NCBI RefSeq assembly: GCF_000332135.1
Contig: NZ_KB235896.1
Span: 3,853,727-3,917,726 of the forward strand
Length of the DNA stretch: 64,000 nucleotides
Origin: Anabaena sp. PCC 7108
GTDB taxonomy: Bacteria > Cyanobacteriota > Cyanobacteriia > Cyanobacteriales > Nostocaceae
Direction of reading: 5' to 3'
Below are positions 54,678 to 63,708 of this stretch, one piece after another. The notes under the pieces were generated by a model, which searched no databases, had not been told where the DNA came from, and saw nothing but the letters and a program-made list of their open reading frames with translations. The translations under genes and the position numbers were made by a program. Within the stretch, counting starts at the first letter, position 1; every line of letters begins with the position of its first letter.

Positions 54678-55859
54678 TTAGGGATACCGCTGTGACTTGA
54701 GTTGGGAAACGAGAGAATGGGCAAGCTCTACAGCCTGCCAGAGTAATTCTGGTTCTTCTTCCAGACGGCCTGTTGCCTTAATACTAGTGTGACTCACCTC
54801 CTGATTCTCTAATTTTTCAAGAATGGGTGACAGCAATACACGGGCGTAGCTACCGTAAGCAATGCCGGCTATGGAGGCAGAGGGGCGGGGGGCTGGGTGC
54901 AGAGGAGAGGAATTTTCTCCCTTACTCCCTGCTCCCTGCACAAGAGCCTCTTGAAGCAGTCCCATTGCCTTTAACTTGGGGACTGTGTAGCTATTAGTAC
55001 CGCCCGCTAACTGCACATATCCTGGTAGATTTGCTGCCAAAACTTTTTGCCCTAATTTTATGGCTGCTATAGTGGTTCCATCGCCAATGTCACCACTCAT
55101 AGAGCGCCCGTCTGTTTGCCAAATTACAACTTGAGGACGGGGGGCAATGATTTTATAAATTGCTTGCAGGTAATCAATTAGTCCTTCATGATCGTTACAG
55201 CTGATAGCTATTACCTTTAATTTATCTACTCCAGATGCCAACACAGACCATAAGCGCTGAAATTCTGCCAAACGCCCTACTTGTGTATGAATTTCTATGG
55301 CTTCTATTCCCGTTGACATGATCAGTGGTGCGTTGCCTCTGGCAAGCGAAGCTATGGCTTCTGGAGTTGAGACATATGATACTGTATCAATTATGTCATA
55401 GGGACAAGCTGGGATGCAACGACCGCAGCCATAACACTTCTGAGCAACAATTCCTGAAAAACTATCTTCTATATTGTTAAACACAATTGCTTGTGCTGGA
55501 CAAATTTTTTCACAGGGTCTAGAGCAATCCGGGGGACAATGACTAGAATTAAACTCTGCTTTTCTAAAATGGGGGTCTTCTCCATCGTTGAGGCTGACCA
55601 TTAACAAGGGTAAATTGCCTTGAAAGCCAAAGCCTCGCTCTTGGGCATCCCTCACTAAATCCTTGGCTGCTAGTAAACCTGCTTGGGCTGCGGCAATCAC
55701 AGCTGGATCAGCTGCCACATCTATGCAGTCAGCGCCCGCCAAAGTGTAGGCTAATGTTAAACTTCTGACCGCAGGTAGATGTTGGTAACTGGCTCCACAA
55801 ATTAACTTGAACCAGCGACCTTGTTGTAGGGATTGTAAAGGGGCTAACAGATTAGTCAC
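54678..55859 (-). CDS. ldpA: LdpA, iron-sulfur protein of the circadian light-input pathway
   Basis: Encodes 393 aa. LdpA senses redox state and adjusts clock period to light intensity through KaiA/CikA. Two 4Fe-4S cysteine sets are intact: C108/C112/C116/C120 (CPPDCSRPCEKICP) and C142/C145/C148/C152 (CYGCGRCIPACP). The C-terminal half is regular up to ~305 and resumes at AGIAYGSYARVLLSPILEKL. Between, residues ~306-330 (ALVQGAGSKGENSSPLHPAP and following) are encoded by a short-repeat block that reads through in frame. Upstream of the R3H gene. Confidence 0.92.
   Translation of the reverse strand: MTNLLAPLQSLQQGRWFKLICGASYQHLPAVRSLTLAYTLAGADCIDVAADPAVIAAAQAGLLAAKDLVRDAQERGFGFQGNLPLLMVSLNDGEDPHFRKAEFNSSHCPPDCSRPCEKICPAQAIVFNNIEDSFSGIVAQKCYGCGRCIPACPYDIIDTVSYVSTPEAIASLARGNAPLIMSTGIEAIEIHTQVGRLAEFQRLWSVLASGVDKLKVIAISCNDHEGLIDYLQAIYKIIAPRPQVVIWQTDGRSMSGDIGDGTTIAAIKLGQKVLAANLPGYVQLAGGTNSYTVPKLKAMGLLQEALVQGAGSKGENSSPLHPAPRPSASIAGIAYGSYARVLLSPILEKLENQEVSHTSIKATGRLEEEPELLWQAVELAHSLVSQLKSQRYP
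54870..54944. repeat. Short tandem repeat block inside ldpA
   Basis: On the minus strand the block begins tgcagggagcagggagtaag and ends in a C-rich tract, as in the intergenic GCAGGG repeats elsewhere in this window. It is in frame with ldpA and adds about 25 low-complexity residues. Confidence 0.75.
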
Positions 55860-56033
55860 TCTTCTATTATGCGTTTATCGGCCGGAAAATTACACCCTGT
55901 AATTTAGAAAAGCTCCCATTTATATTTCTTTACATAGTTATTTCGGGTTTGCACCTGGTTATGAGAGTGCAATTTGTCACAATTTGGTGGATTCGCTACT
56001 TGACATTTTGCAATATTCTCAATCAAATATATA

Positions 56034-57446
56034 TCAAAGAATTTTTCTACCTGTTAAAACTTCTCTCACTTCTAACATGGCAGAATAGGTGGGGAGAATG
56101 TGTAAGGTTTCATTGGCTGGTGTATGTGCCAATGCTGTAGCGATCGCTTGCCGCAAGTCTTCTTCTACAATCAAATTTAGGTTACTCTGGGCGGATTTTT
56201 GGCTATAACGTAAACGTAACGCCATATCATACACGCGATCGCCACTCACAACCAAAGTCCCACCTCTTTCTACTAATTTTTCTGTATCTACATCCCAAAT
56301 CCATGATACATCAGTACCATCGGGGGTGCGGTCATTCAAAACCAACAAAGTTGTTTTATCTGTACTTTCAGTAACAACACGAATAGTTTCATTTGTCCCC
56401 ACAGGATTTTTAGATAATAAAATCCTCACCCGTTTTCCATCAATTACTAAATCTTCGGCACGACCAAAAGCCGCTTGGAAACTATTAATTGTCTCTCTAA
56501 TTGTGACTTCATCAATTCCTAATTCTTTGGCGGCGGTAGCTGCGGCTAAAGTATTATATTTATTGTATAAACCAACCAGAATTTGTGACCATTCACCACT
56601 TTCTAAAGCTGGTTTACTCTTAGTAAAACCACAACTTGGACAGGTGAAATCTCCTAAATGGGATAGGTAAACCCCTTGATAATCAAGAGAATGTCCACAT
56701 CTCGGACAATAGATAGAATCTACAGCGTGAGGAATTGCTTCTAAATAATGTTCTGGTTCATTTAACCCAAAGAATAACACTTTTTGGGTTAATTGCTGAC
56801 CGAGATTTGATAAAGTTGGATCATCAGCATTGGGAATAACTACCGTTGCTTCTGGTAATGTAGAAATAACCTTTGTCCAGCGCTTGCTAATGGTGTCAAC
56901 TTCGCCATATCTATCGAGTTGGTCACGGAACAAGTTTAAACAGAGAATAATCCTGGGTTGAAGAGGTTTTAAAACTTTGGGAACAATATTTTCATCAACT
57001 TCCAAAATGGCGTAATCTACATTTAGAGAACCTAGTAAGTTCGCGTTGTCTATTAAAGCTGTGGCTAAACCATTTTCTAGATTTGCTCCAGTAGCATTAT
57101 GGGCAATTTTGTACCCTTTGTGTTCTAAAATCGTAGATAATAACAGGGCTGTAGTGGTTTTTCCATTGGTTCCCGCAATCAGAATTATCCCATTTTTAAT
57201 TTGCTGACTCAGTAATTGTAAAATTCGGGGTTCAATGCGTCGCGCAATAGACCCTGGTAATACACTAGCAGCACCGAGACGGAGCGATCGCACGAAAAAT
57301 GTGACACTTTTAGCGATTGATACCGCTAAACCTAGTTGTAGTCTATCTATAAGTTCTATTTTCTTTCCCACAGCTGTTGTTAACGAATAGTCTTTAATTA
57401 CAAATTTAATCTTGCAAGTGTAGCGAATCTTGGCACAAAAAGCCAC
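56034..57446 (-). CDS. murT: MurT, lipid II isoglutaminyl synthase ligase subunit
   Basis: Encodes about 470 aa from a GTG; the exact start is uncertain because the first ~35 residues are poorly conserved. It activates the D-Glu carboxylate of lipid II so that GatD-derived ammonia can amidate it. Mur ligase ATP site IILIAGTNGKTTTALLLS (~87-104) and a zinc-ribbon insert, C247/C250 and C269/C272 (CPRCGHS, CPSCGF), mark MurT. The C-terminal DUF1727-like domain has NDRTPDGTDVSWIWDVD. The partner gatD is not next to it here. Confidence 0.92.
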   Translation of the reverse strand: MAFCAKIRYTCKIKFVIKDYSLTTAVGKKIELIDRLQLGLAVSIAKSVTFFVRSLRLGAASVLPGSIARRIEPRILQLLSQQIKNGIILIAGTNGKTTTALLLSTILEHKGYKIAHNATGANLENGLATALIDNANLLGSLNVDYAILEVDENIVPKVLKPLQPRIILCLNLFRDQLDRYGEVDTISKRWTKVISTLPEATVVIPNADDPTLSNLGQQLTQKVLFFGLNEPEHYLEAIPHAVDSIYCPRCGHSLDYQGVYLSHLGDFTCPSCGFTKSKPALESGEWSQILVGLYNKYNTLAAATAAKELGIDEVTIRETINSFQAAFGRAEDLVIDGKRVRILLSKNPVGTNETIRVVTESTDKTTLLVLNDRTPDGTDVSWIWDVDTEKLVERGGTLVVSGDRVYDMALRLRYSQKSAQSNLNLIVEEDLRQAIATALAHTPANETLHILPTYSAMLEVREVLTGRKIL

Positions 57447-58080
57447 ACATTAATAATTCAATATTTATGAGTCATTGAGAATAGGGGGACTCGGAACTGG
57501 GTAATAGTTTTTCCCAATTACCAATTACAGGGTATCTTAAAAAATGGTGCGTAGATGTAATTATATATCTAGGTTACTCCCTTGCCACCAGAATAATCTT
57601 GATTAAATGAACCGCGAAGACGCAAAGGACGCGAAGGAAGAAGGAAGAAGATAACTAATCTTAGAGGTTGTTGGAAAAGTTTAATTTATTACTTCGCCCA
57701 GGCGACTGTAAGTCACGGCTACACAGACAAGACACAAAGTGGCTTCCCGGAAGGAAGGCCACCTGCGTGGGTTTGAAAACCCTGATTTTCTGTTAGTCCG
57801 TAAAGGCGGACTTAGCCTGTGTAGGAGCGTTTACGGAGCGTGCCAATGGCTCTATTATATTCGCCCAAAACTTTTAAAACATCCTCTTATATCATGTCCG
57901 CCTAATCACTTATCAAAAAAAATTCTCCGCGTAAGAGCGTCTCCCTGTCTCCGCGTCAGTCTAAATGATAAGTATATCTCTGACGAGACGCTACGCGAAC
58001 AACTGGACATGATATTAAAGTGGGAAGGGTTGAATTCAGCACAAACTTAGGGAAAATAGTAGCTTAAAAGGTTCTAGTTG
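57447..58080. other. 634-bp intergenic repeat region without a gene
   Basis: A 103-codon frame in it (57739-58050) is composed of known repeat sequence and is not a gene. From 57716 to 57825 there is a dyad, CTACACAG ... CTGTGTAG, around an inner AGTCCG/CGGACT hairpin (57795-57812), of a type common in Nostoc. Other parts carry aaggacgcgaagg and tctccgcgtc units. Confidence 0.7.
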
Positions 58081-58671
58081 ATGAATAGCATGAAGTGGCT
58101 TTTTTTACAAACTAAAATAATTGCTAACTGGCGACGGTTGGTGTCAAAATGCTTATTGTTGGTGATTTGTCTACTTATCATAAGTATACAGCCAGCTTCG
58201 GCAGGTATGAAAGATGATAGATACGAAGGGAATATTTTCGTAATTTATGCTGGAAATGGTTCTTTGGTTCCTCCCAGACAAACCCTAGCCCAGACTTTAG
58301 CACAACATAAACCCGCATTGCTGGCATTTTATGTCGATGATAGCAAGGATTGTAAACAGTATGCGGTATTTATTTCTCAAACTCAGGCATTCTATGGACG
58401 AGCAGCGGAGATGATTCCGATAAATGTTGATACAATGCCCATTAAGGCAAGCTATGACCCCACGGAACCAGGATACTACTACTCAGGGGGTGTACCGCAA
58501 GTTGTGATTTTTGACCAGTCGGGTAAGGTGGTTTTGAATAAAAAGGGTCAAGTCCCTTTTGAAGAGATAGACGATAAATTTCGAGAAGTCTTCAATTTAT
58601 TACCTCGTGACCAGTCAATTGAGTTCAAGCAACGTTCATTTAATGAGTTTAGCAGTGAGTTAAGTCAATAA
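58081..58671 (+). CDS. Exported thioredoxin-fold protein, photosystem I accumulation factor-like
   Basis: Encodes 196 aa from ATG 58081. A signal or membrane segment (~20-42, KCLLLVICLLIISIQPASAG) leads into a thioredoxin-like domain (PALLAFYVDDSKDCKQYAVF, GGVPQVVIFDQSGKVVLNKK) that has a cis-Pro (GGVPQ) but no CxxC. I associate it with a cyanobacterial thylakoid family linked to photosystem I accumulation. Function inferred; lack of CxxC means it is not an ordinary disulfide reductase. A clear terminator follows. Confidence 0.8.
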   Translation: MNSMKWLFLQTKIIANWRRLVSKCLLLVICLLIISIQPASAGMKDDRYEGNIFVIYAGNGSLVPPRQTLAQTLAQHKPALLAFYVDDSKDCKQYAVFISQTQAFYGRAAEMIPINVDTMPIKASYDPTEPGYYYSGGVPQVVIFDQSGKVVLNKKGQVPFEEIDDKFREVFNLLPRDQSIEFKQRSFNEFSSELSQ

Positions 58672-58703
58672 GCACTTTCATATACGATAATTAACTTATC
58701 TAG

Positions 58704-58730
58704 AAGTCCGCACCAGCGGACTTGTTTTCT
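58704..58730 (+). terminator. Rho-independent terminator
   Basis: AAGTCCGC (58704-58711) pairs with GCGGACTT (58716-58723) around a 4-base loop, followed by GTTTTCT. It lies 33 bp after the stop of the thioredoxin-fold gene. Confidence 0.8.
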
Positions 58731-58875
58731 ATATTCATCATTTTTTATATCCAGGTAAATATTTTTAGTTTTACCTGATACTGCATTTCTATTCCGGTTA
58801 AGAGATAATGGTTAAATTACGCTTCACCAATGACTAATTACTCATAACTAATAACTACTAATTAGGTTTGTTCCG

Positions 58876-59484
58876 ATGTCAAAAGTTTATACTACCCAGG
58901 AACTCATCCAAATTTTAGCAGATGAACGCCAAGCTTGTCTGAAAGGAGAGCGTCTTAAATTAGAGGTGACTGCCTCTGGCAATCCCGTTCTCGACCAGTT
59001 TATCACAAGTGAAGGGCTACAAAAGTTTACGGCATATCAAGACTTTAAAGCATCGATTCATGAATATCAACGAGAAAATGGAGTTTCTGGGATTGTCTGG
59101 AAAGATTTGATAGTTAAGGGAAAAATTCTACATTATCCAGAAGTTGACGCGCAGTTAATTGCTTTAGAAAGTGATTTGGAAATTTTGAAAACTGCAAAAA
59201 ATTCTATTCTGGAATTTTGGAATGCTGTTACATCTGAAATGGAGTTATATTTAAGTGTGAGTAATGGTAAATTACACGAAAAAATCACTACTTTAGATGT
59301 TGATAGAATTGCTAAAAGAACAGAATGGGCTAGTTTGTTAAAATGGGAAAACACAAACTTTTTAGAAGTTATTTTGCAGTTGGGTTGGGGTCAACCAGAA
59401 GAAGCTGCTTATAAACGAGGAAGACCACATTCAGGTAGTGAATTTATTCATGCGGTGAATCCTGGTAATTATCCGATTGGTTGA
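58876..59484 (+). CDS. Conserved cyanobacterial hypothetical protein
   Basis: Encodes 202 aa, soluble and largely helical. The first third carries YTTQELIQILADERQACLKG, the middle KTAKNSILEFWNAVTSEMEL, and the conserved-looking end is RGRPHSGSEFIHAVNPGNYP. No catalytic motif, signal peptide or membrane segment. The gene stands alone. I do not know a function. Confidence 0.7.
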   Translation: MSKVYTTQELIQILADERQACLKGERLKLEVTASGNPVLDQFITSEGLQKFTAYQDFKASIHEYQRENGVSGIVWKDLIVKGKILHYPEVDAQLIALESDLEILKTAKNSILEFWNAVTSEMELYLSVSNGKLHEKITTLDVDRIAKRTEWASLLKWENTNFLEVILQLGWGQPEEAAYKRGRPHSGSEFIHAVNPGNYPIG

Positions 59485-59490
59485 TTTCAT

Positions 59491-59520
59491 CTGCGTTTAC
59501 CTGCGTTTATCTGCGTTTAA
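59491..59520. repeat. 10-bp tandem repeat (ctgcgtttat), three copies
   Basis: Three in-phase units of CTGCGTTTAY lie between the stops of two convergent genes. Another short tandem repeat of the cyanobacterial type. Confidence 0.8.
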
Positions 59521-59533
59521 TTAATCAGGATTT

Positions 59534-60742
59534 TCATAACTTATATCCTATCCATTGCGTAACTTGAGACATTCCCTTCCAACCTAAAAATTTACCAATT
59601 GGTTCTGCGCGTTGAATAGAAATTCGTGTGAAATTTCCCCCCACTTTTTCATACCATTGAAATAAAGTTTGTTCACCTTCTAAAGTCACAACATTTGCAA
59701 CCATTCTTCCCCCAGGACGTAACGCATTCCAACAAATATCAAAAAGTCCTGGTGCGGTGACTCCACCACCAATAAAAATCGCGTCTGGTGTGGGTAAGTT
59801 GTGAATTATTTCCGGTGCTTTTCCGGTGATGATTTGTAAATTGGGAGTACCTAAAGCTGCGGCGTTATCGACTATATAATTTATTCTAGTTTCGTTTTGT
59901 TCAAGAGCGATCGCACGACATCGAAAATTACTCCGCATCCATTCTATCGAAATTGAACCACAACCCGCACCGACATCCCAAAGCAACTCTCCCGGTAAAG
60001 GTGCTAAACTCGATAAAGTAATTGCTCGCACTTCCCGTTTCGTCAATTGTCCATCATGGTGAAAAGCACTATCAGGTAAACCGGGAAATCTCGATAAAGG
60101 CATTACCCCAACATCCGCGATACAATCAACTGCAATGGTATTTAAAGCTGCGATTTCTGTTTCTTGCCAAAATGCAGCGATACCTTCTAAAATGCGTTCA
60201 TGAATACCGCCCATTCTTTCCAAAACGGTAATTCTACTACCACCATAACCGCGATTTGTCAATAGTTCGGCGACAATTCTCGGTGTTTCCTGTCCTGAAC
60301 TCAAAATCAATAACTTCGCACCTGGGTAGATGTAAGATTGAAGAAGAGAAGCTGGACGACCGCATAAACTCAAGGTTTCCACTTCTGGTAAGGACCATCC
60401 TAATCGAGAACAAGCGAGACTAAAAGCCGAAGGTGCAGGAATAATCGTAATTTCAGAAATAGGAATATGCTTTGTAATACTTGCACCCACACCGTAACAC
60501 ATCGGGTCGCCACTAGCTAACACGCAAATTGCTTGACCACGCCGCTGAATAATTTCTGCTACTGAAGCGCTAAAAGGAGATTTCCAAGTTATTTTTTCGC
60601 GGTTGTCGTTTGGAGGTAACATAGCCAGATGACGTTCCCCACCGACAATAATTGTAGCTTGGTTAAGGAGAGAAAGAGCGATCGCGCCCAATCCTGGGAT
60701 GCCGTCTTCACCTATTCCGACTATTGATAGCCATTTATTCAT
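59534..60742 (-). CDS. cobL: Precorrin-6Y C5,15-methyltransferase (decarboxylating)
   Basis: Encodes 402 aa from ATG 60742 (MNKWLSIVGIGEDG); an upstream in-frame start adds eight residues. It is the fusion of CbiE and CbiT: the N-terminal tetrapyrrole methylase domain (~1-200, with ASGDPMCYGVG) and the C-terminal class I methyltransferase (~215-400) with SAM motif LLWDVGAGCGSISIEWM. It adds two methyls and removes a carboxyl group in corrin synthesis. Convergent with the hypothetical gene at 58876. Confidence 0.95.
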   Translation of the reverse strand: MNKWLSIVGIGEDGIPGLGAIALSLLNQATIIVGGERHLAMLPPNDNREKITWKSPFSASVAEIIQRRGQAICVLASGDPMCYGVGASITKHIPISEITIIPAPSAFSLACSRLGWSLPEVETLSLCGRPASLLQSYIYPGAKLLILSSGQETPRIVAELLTNRGYGGSRITVLERMGGIHERILEGIAAFWQETEIAALNTIAVDCIADVGVMPLSRFPGLPDSAFHHDGQLTKREVRAITLSSLAPLPGELLWDVGAGCGSISIEWMRSNFRCRAIALEQNETRINYIVDNAAALGTPNLQIITGKAPEIIHNLPTPDAIFIGGGVTAPGLFDICWNALRPGGRMVANVVTLEGEQTLFQWYEKVGGNFTRISIQRAEPIGKFLGWKGMSQVTQWIGYKL

Positions 60743-60792
60743 AAATAATAATTCGTAATGATTCAATTAAATACTACGAATTACGATTTATT

Positions 60793-61680
60793 TTAATTGG
60801 TTTCATTTTCTTGTTCCAACCAAACTCCTAAATCATCCAAACTGACGAAATCTAACAACTCTTCCCCCAAAGTTTCCAACTGTTCCAGTGATAATTTCTC
60901 AATTTGAGATTTTAACTCACTAGGAACTTCACCAAATCGCTTGGTTAATTGACGTAGAACAATTGATTTTTCACCCTCTTGTCTACCTTCTTGTCTACCT
61001 TCTTGTTTACCTTCTTGTCTACCCTCTTCTTTGACATCTTGATAAAATTGAGTTTCCTGTAAACGTATCCCCAACATAGCCTCTATCTCCAAACGACTTA
61101 GACGAGTGAACCGATAAGACAGAATTGTGGTAATAATCTCTATTATGGCGTTATTGCCTTCTGTTTTCTGTAACTCTTGCTGGGAAAGGTTAAGCAAATA
61201 TCGCGCTGCTGCTGGTGCTTCATCCTCATTTAGCGTCGTTAACACCAATAAACCTACTTCAAGGGGTAAATCTTGAATTTTCCCCAACTCATCTAAATAT
61301 ACACGATGCACCTGCTCACTAACCAAAAGACACCGATAAGGTTCAATGTCTCCCTGTTCCGTACTACGAGTTGGATAAATCACCACCGCTTGCCAATTGC
61401 AAAAACGGTCTCGTTGACGATAAAAATATAAAAACAATTCCCCAAATAAACGTTCATAAAGTCGTTCATCCTTCTGAAACTGCATCTCACAGAAATAAAC
61501 AACCCCTGCACCCTCAGTTTCCGGTGGTAAAAAAACACCATCAATTTCAAATTTAGGTTCTTTTACTGCTACTGAGTCAAAGCGATAACTAGCCGCATTC
61601 TCAGGTGCTTTTTCCAATAAATCAAATAACAGTGTCGGATATTTTTGGAAAAGAGTATAAAAAATCGAGTCACGTCGCAT
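60793..61680 (-). CDS. Rpn/DUF2887 family protein (PD-(D/E)XK nuclease-like)
   Basis: Encodes 295 aa. N-terminal domain (~1-180) with DSIFYTLFQKYPTLLFDLLE, the nuclease-like site EIDGVFLPP and CEMQFQKDERLYERLFGELF, then helices. A repeated linker (~226-240) reads as GRQEGKQEGRQEGRQEGEK, and the C-terminal part ends FVSLDDLGVWLEQENE. Rpn-like proteins are PD-(D/E)XK nucleases or transposase-related; DUF2887 members are abundant in cyanobacteria and turn over quickly. It separates cobL from the cobG operon and looks like an insertion. Confidence 0.88.
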   Translation of the reverse strand: MRRDSIFYTLFQKYPTLLFDLLEKAPENAASYRFDSVAVKEPKFEIDGVFLPPETEGAGVVYFCEMQFQKDERLYERLFGELFLYFYRQRDRFCNWQAVVIYPTRSTEQGDIEPYRCLLVSEQVHRVYLDELGKIQDLPLEVGLLVLTTLNEDEAPAAARYLLNLSQQELQKTEGNNAIIEIITTILSYRFTRLSRLEIEAMLGIRLQETQFYQDVKEEGRQEGKQEGRQEGRQEGEKSIVLRQLTKRFGEVPSELKSQIEKLSLEQLETLGEELLDFVSLDDLGVWLEQENETN

Positions 61681-61807
61681 ACAAGTTCAATCAAACCACA
61701 GCCATCTCTCTTAAAATTATCGTGTAATTCTAAGTAGTTGTGCAAAATAAATAACTTGCTAAGGGCAGGGAACGGTAGAACCAAAATTACTTTTTGAAAT
61801 ATTCAAA

Positions 61808-61972
61808 CCGATAAATACCGCCTTGTGCTAAACTGCTAAATCTTAGAGTTGGGAAACTTCGGTGAAATTCCGGGACTGTGCCGCAGCTGTGAAGCAATTT
61901 TAGATTTCCGAACAAGAGATTTTAGATTGTTGGGGGTTGACTCAGAACCCCAGACTCGGAAAAACACGGGTA
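61808..61972 (+). promoter_or_regulatory. Cobalamin (AdoCbl) riboswitch upstream of cobG
   Basis: The core gggaaacttcggtgaaattc (61851-61870) followed by cgggactgtgccgcagctgt (61871-61890) matches the conserved cobalamin-riboswitch B12 box region. The 3' part (61934-61972) contains an inverted repeat, ggggtt/aacccc, that could act as the switching helix before ACACGGG. It lies ~50 bp before the cobG start. By known mechanism, AdoCbl binding would lower expression of cobG and the genes after it. Outer boundaries are approximate. Confidence 0.88.
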
Positions 61973-62023
61973 AGAAAATAATCCAAAATCCAAAATCCAA
62001 AATCCAAAATTGAGTAAGTCAGA

Positions 62024-63628
62024 ATGCCATCTATAAGGAGTTTATCAAGTTCTGTCTCTGCGTCACACAGAGAAGGAGTTTTAATTTTGTTGTCCGCATT
62101 TACCGCCTGTCCAGGCTTATTTTACACCACACCCGCTCAAGATGGGATATTGTCTCGCATCAGAATACCAGGCGGAGATATTAACAGTGAACAGTGTCTA
62201 TTGATGGCAAACATAGCCGATAATTATGGTGGTGGCTATGTAGATGTAACAAATCGAGCCAATTTGCAAATCCGAGAAATCAAAACCGGGATAAATATTG
62301 AAGTTCTCCAGCATTTACAGCAATTGGGTTTAGGTTCTGCCAATCCCAATGTAGACCATATTCGCAACATTATGACCAGCCCCACTGCGGGTATTGATTC
62401 TCAGGAATTAATCGATACTCGTCCCTTAGTCAAAGCTTGGGATAATTATATTACAGAACATCCTCATTTAGGCGGACTATCTGCTAAATTTAGCGTTTGC
62501 TTTGATGGTGGTGGTAAAGTTTCCGTATTGAATCAGCTGAACGATATCACCTTTGCGGCTGTGTTGGTTGAAGGTAATGTTTACTTCCGTCTTTATTTGA
62601 CTATTGGTGAAAAAGGAGAACCAGCTAGAGATATAGGAATTTTATTAAAACCAGAGGAATGTTTACCAGTTTTAGCAGCTTTAGCAGATGTTTATTTACA
62701 ACATACAGATCATAACAGTCTTCGCAAACCACGTTTGCGGGAAATTATCAATGATTTAGGGATCGAAAATTATTTGCATTTAGCTTTTAAAAGCAAATCC
62801 CTTACTTCCCAACCCCTAGTTTGTCATAGCTTTTCCCAATTACCAGCCCAAACAGATATCATAACTGTTCCGGCAGACTCAATTGGTATTCATCCCCAAA
62901 AACAAGTAGGATTATTTTATATTGGTGTCGTCTTACCCCTAGGAAGGGTAGAAAGTTTACAAATGAGAGGTTTGGCTGATTTAGCAAAAAAATATGGTAG
63001 TGGTAATATTAGGTTGACATCTTGGCAAAATTTGCTGATTACCGATATTCACGAAAAACAAGTTGTCGAAGTAGAAAGGGAAATTAGCAACTTAGGACTA
63101 AGTTGTTCTCCGGCTAATATTAAAACTGCATTAGTCGCTTGTTCTGGTAAACGAGGTTGTGCTGCTTCGGCAACTGAAACTAAAGACCACGCTTTAACAT
63201 TAGCAAAATATCTCGAGAATTGTATTACCCTAGATTACCCAGTGAATATTCATTTTAGCGGTTGTGCAAAATCTTGCGCCCAACATAATCAAGCTGATAT
63301 TACCTTGCTTGGGGTCAGCATTGAGTCAGAAAAGGAAACTTTAGAAGGATATCAAGTGTATGTCAGTGACGGTAGTTTACAAAAGTTTGGTCATCAACTT
63401 TACGAATATGTGAATTTTAGGGAACTGCCGGCATTAATTGAACAGATGTTAAAAACGTATAAAATACAACGATTAAATCATCAAGAAAGCTTTGGAGAAT
63501 TTACTAAACGAAATCATGCTCTACTAGATTATCCACCCTTATCTGATCTGATTGAAAAGACACGGAGAGCCACACAGGAAGTAGTTCCGCAACTATCCGC
63601 AGCAATTGGGTCGGAAACACCATTTTAA
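62024..63628 (+). CDS. cobG: Precorrin-3B synthase CobG
   Basis: Encodes 534 aa. An oxygen-dependent monooxygenase-type step that converts precorrin-3A to precorrin-3B in the aerobic corrin pathway. It belongs to the nitrite/sulfite reductase superfamily, like sir in this window: two ferredoxin-like halves and cluster cysteines C373-x5-C379 (ACSGKRGCA) and C414-x3-C418 (SGCAKSCAQ). It is preceded by the riboswitch and followed after 80 bp by cobH on the same strand. Confidence 0.93.
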   Translation: MPSIRSLSSSVSASHREGVLILLSAFTACPGLFYTTPAQDGILSRIRIPGGDINSEQCLLMANIADNYGGGYVDVTNRANLQIREIKTGINIEVLQHLQQLGLGSANPNVDHIRNIMTSPTAGIDSQELIDTRPLVKAWDNYITEHPHLGGLSAKFSVCFDGGGKVSVLNQLNDITFAAVLVEGNVYFRLYLTIGEKGEPARDIGILLKPEECLPVLAALADVYLQHTDHNSLRKPRLREIINDLGIENYLHLAFKSKSLTSQPLVCHSFSQLPAQTDIITVPADSIGIHPQKQVGLFYIGVVLPLGRVESLQMRGLADLAKKYGSGNIRLTSWQNLLITDIHEKQVVEVEREISNLGLSCSPANIKTALVACSGKRGCAASATETKDHALTLAKYLENCITLDYPVNIHFSGCAKSCAQHNQADITLLGVSIESEKETLEGYQVYVSDGSLQKFGHQLYEYVNFRELPALIEQMLKTYKIQRLNHQESFGEFTKRNHALLDYPPLSDLIEKTRRATQEVVPQLSAAIGSETPF

Positions 63629-63708
63629 AGGTTTCTCACATTCCCTGTTCCTTCTTCAACTGCGGTTAACAATCCCAAACCAAAATCTAACATATAAAAT
63701 CTAAGAAA

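Noticed and set aside
57739-58050. 103-codon plus-strand frame
   Set aside because: Built from a known Nostoc-type palindromic repeat and tctccgcgtc units; not a gene.
62024-63628. Second sulfite or nitrite reductase
   Set aside because: Same superfamily, but the cobalamin riboswitch upstream and cobH downstream, with its sequence, indicate CobG.
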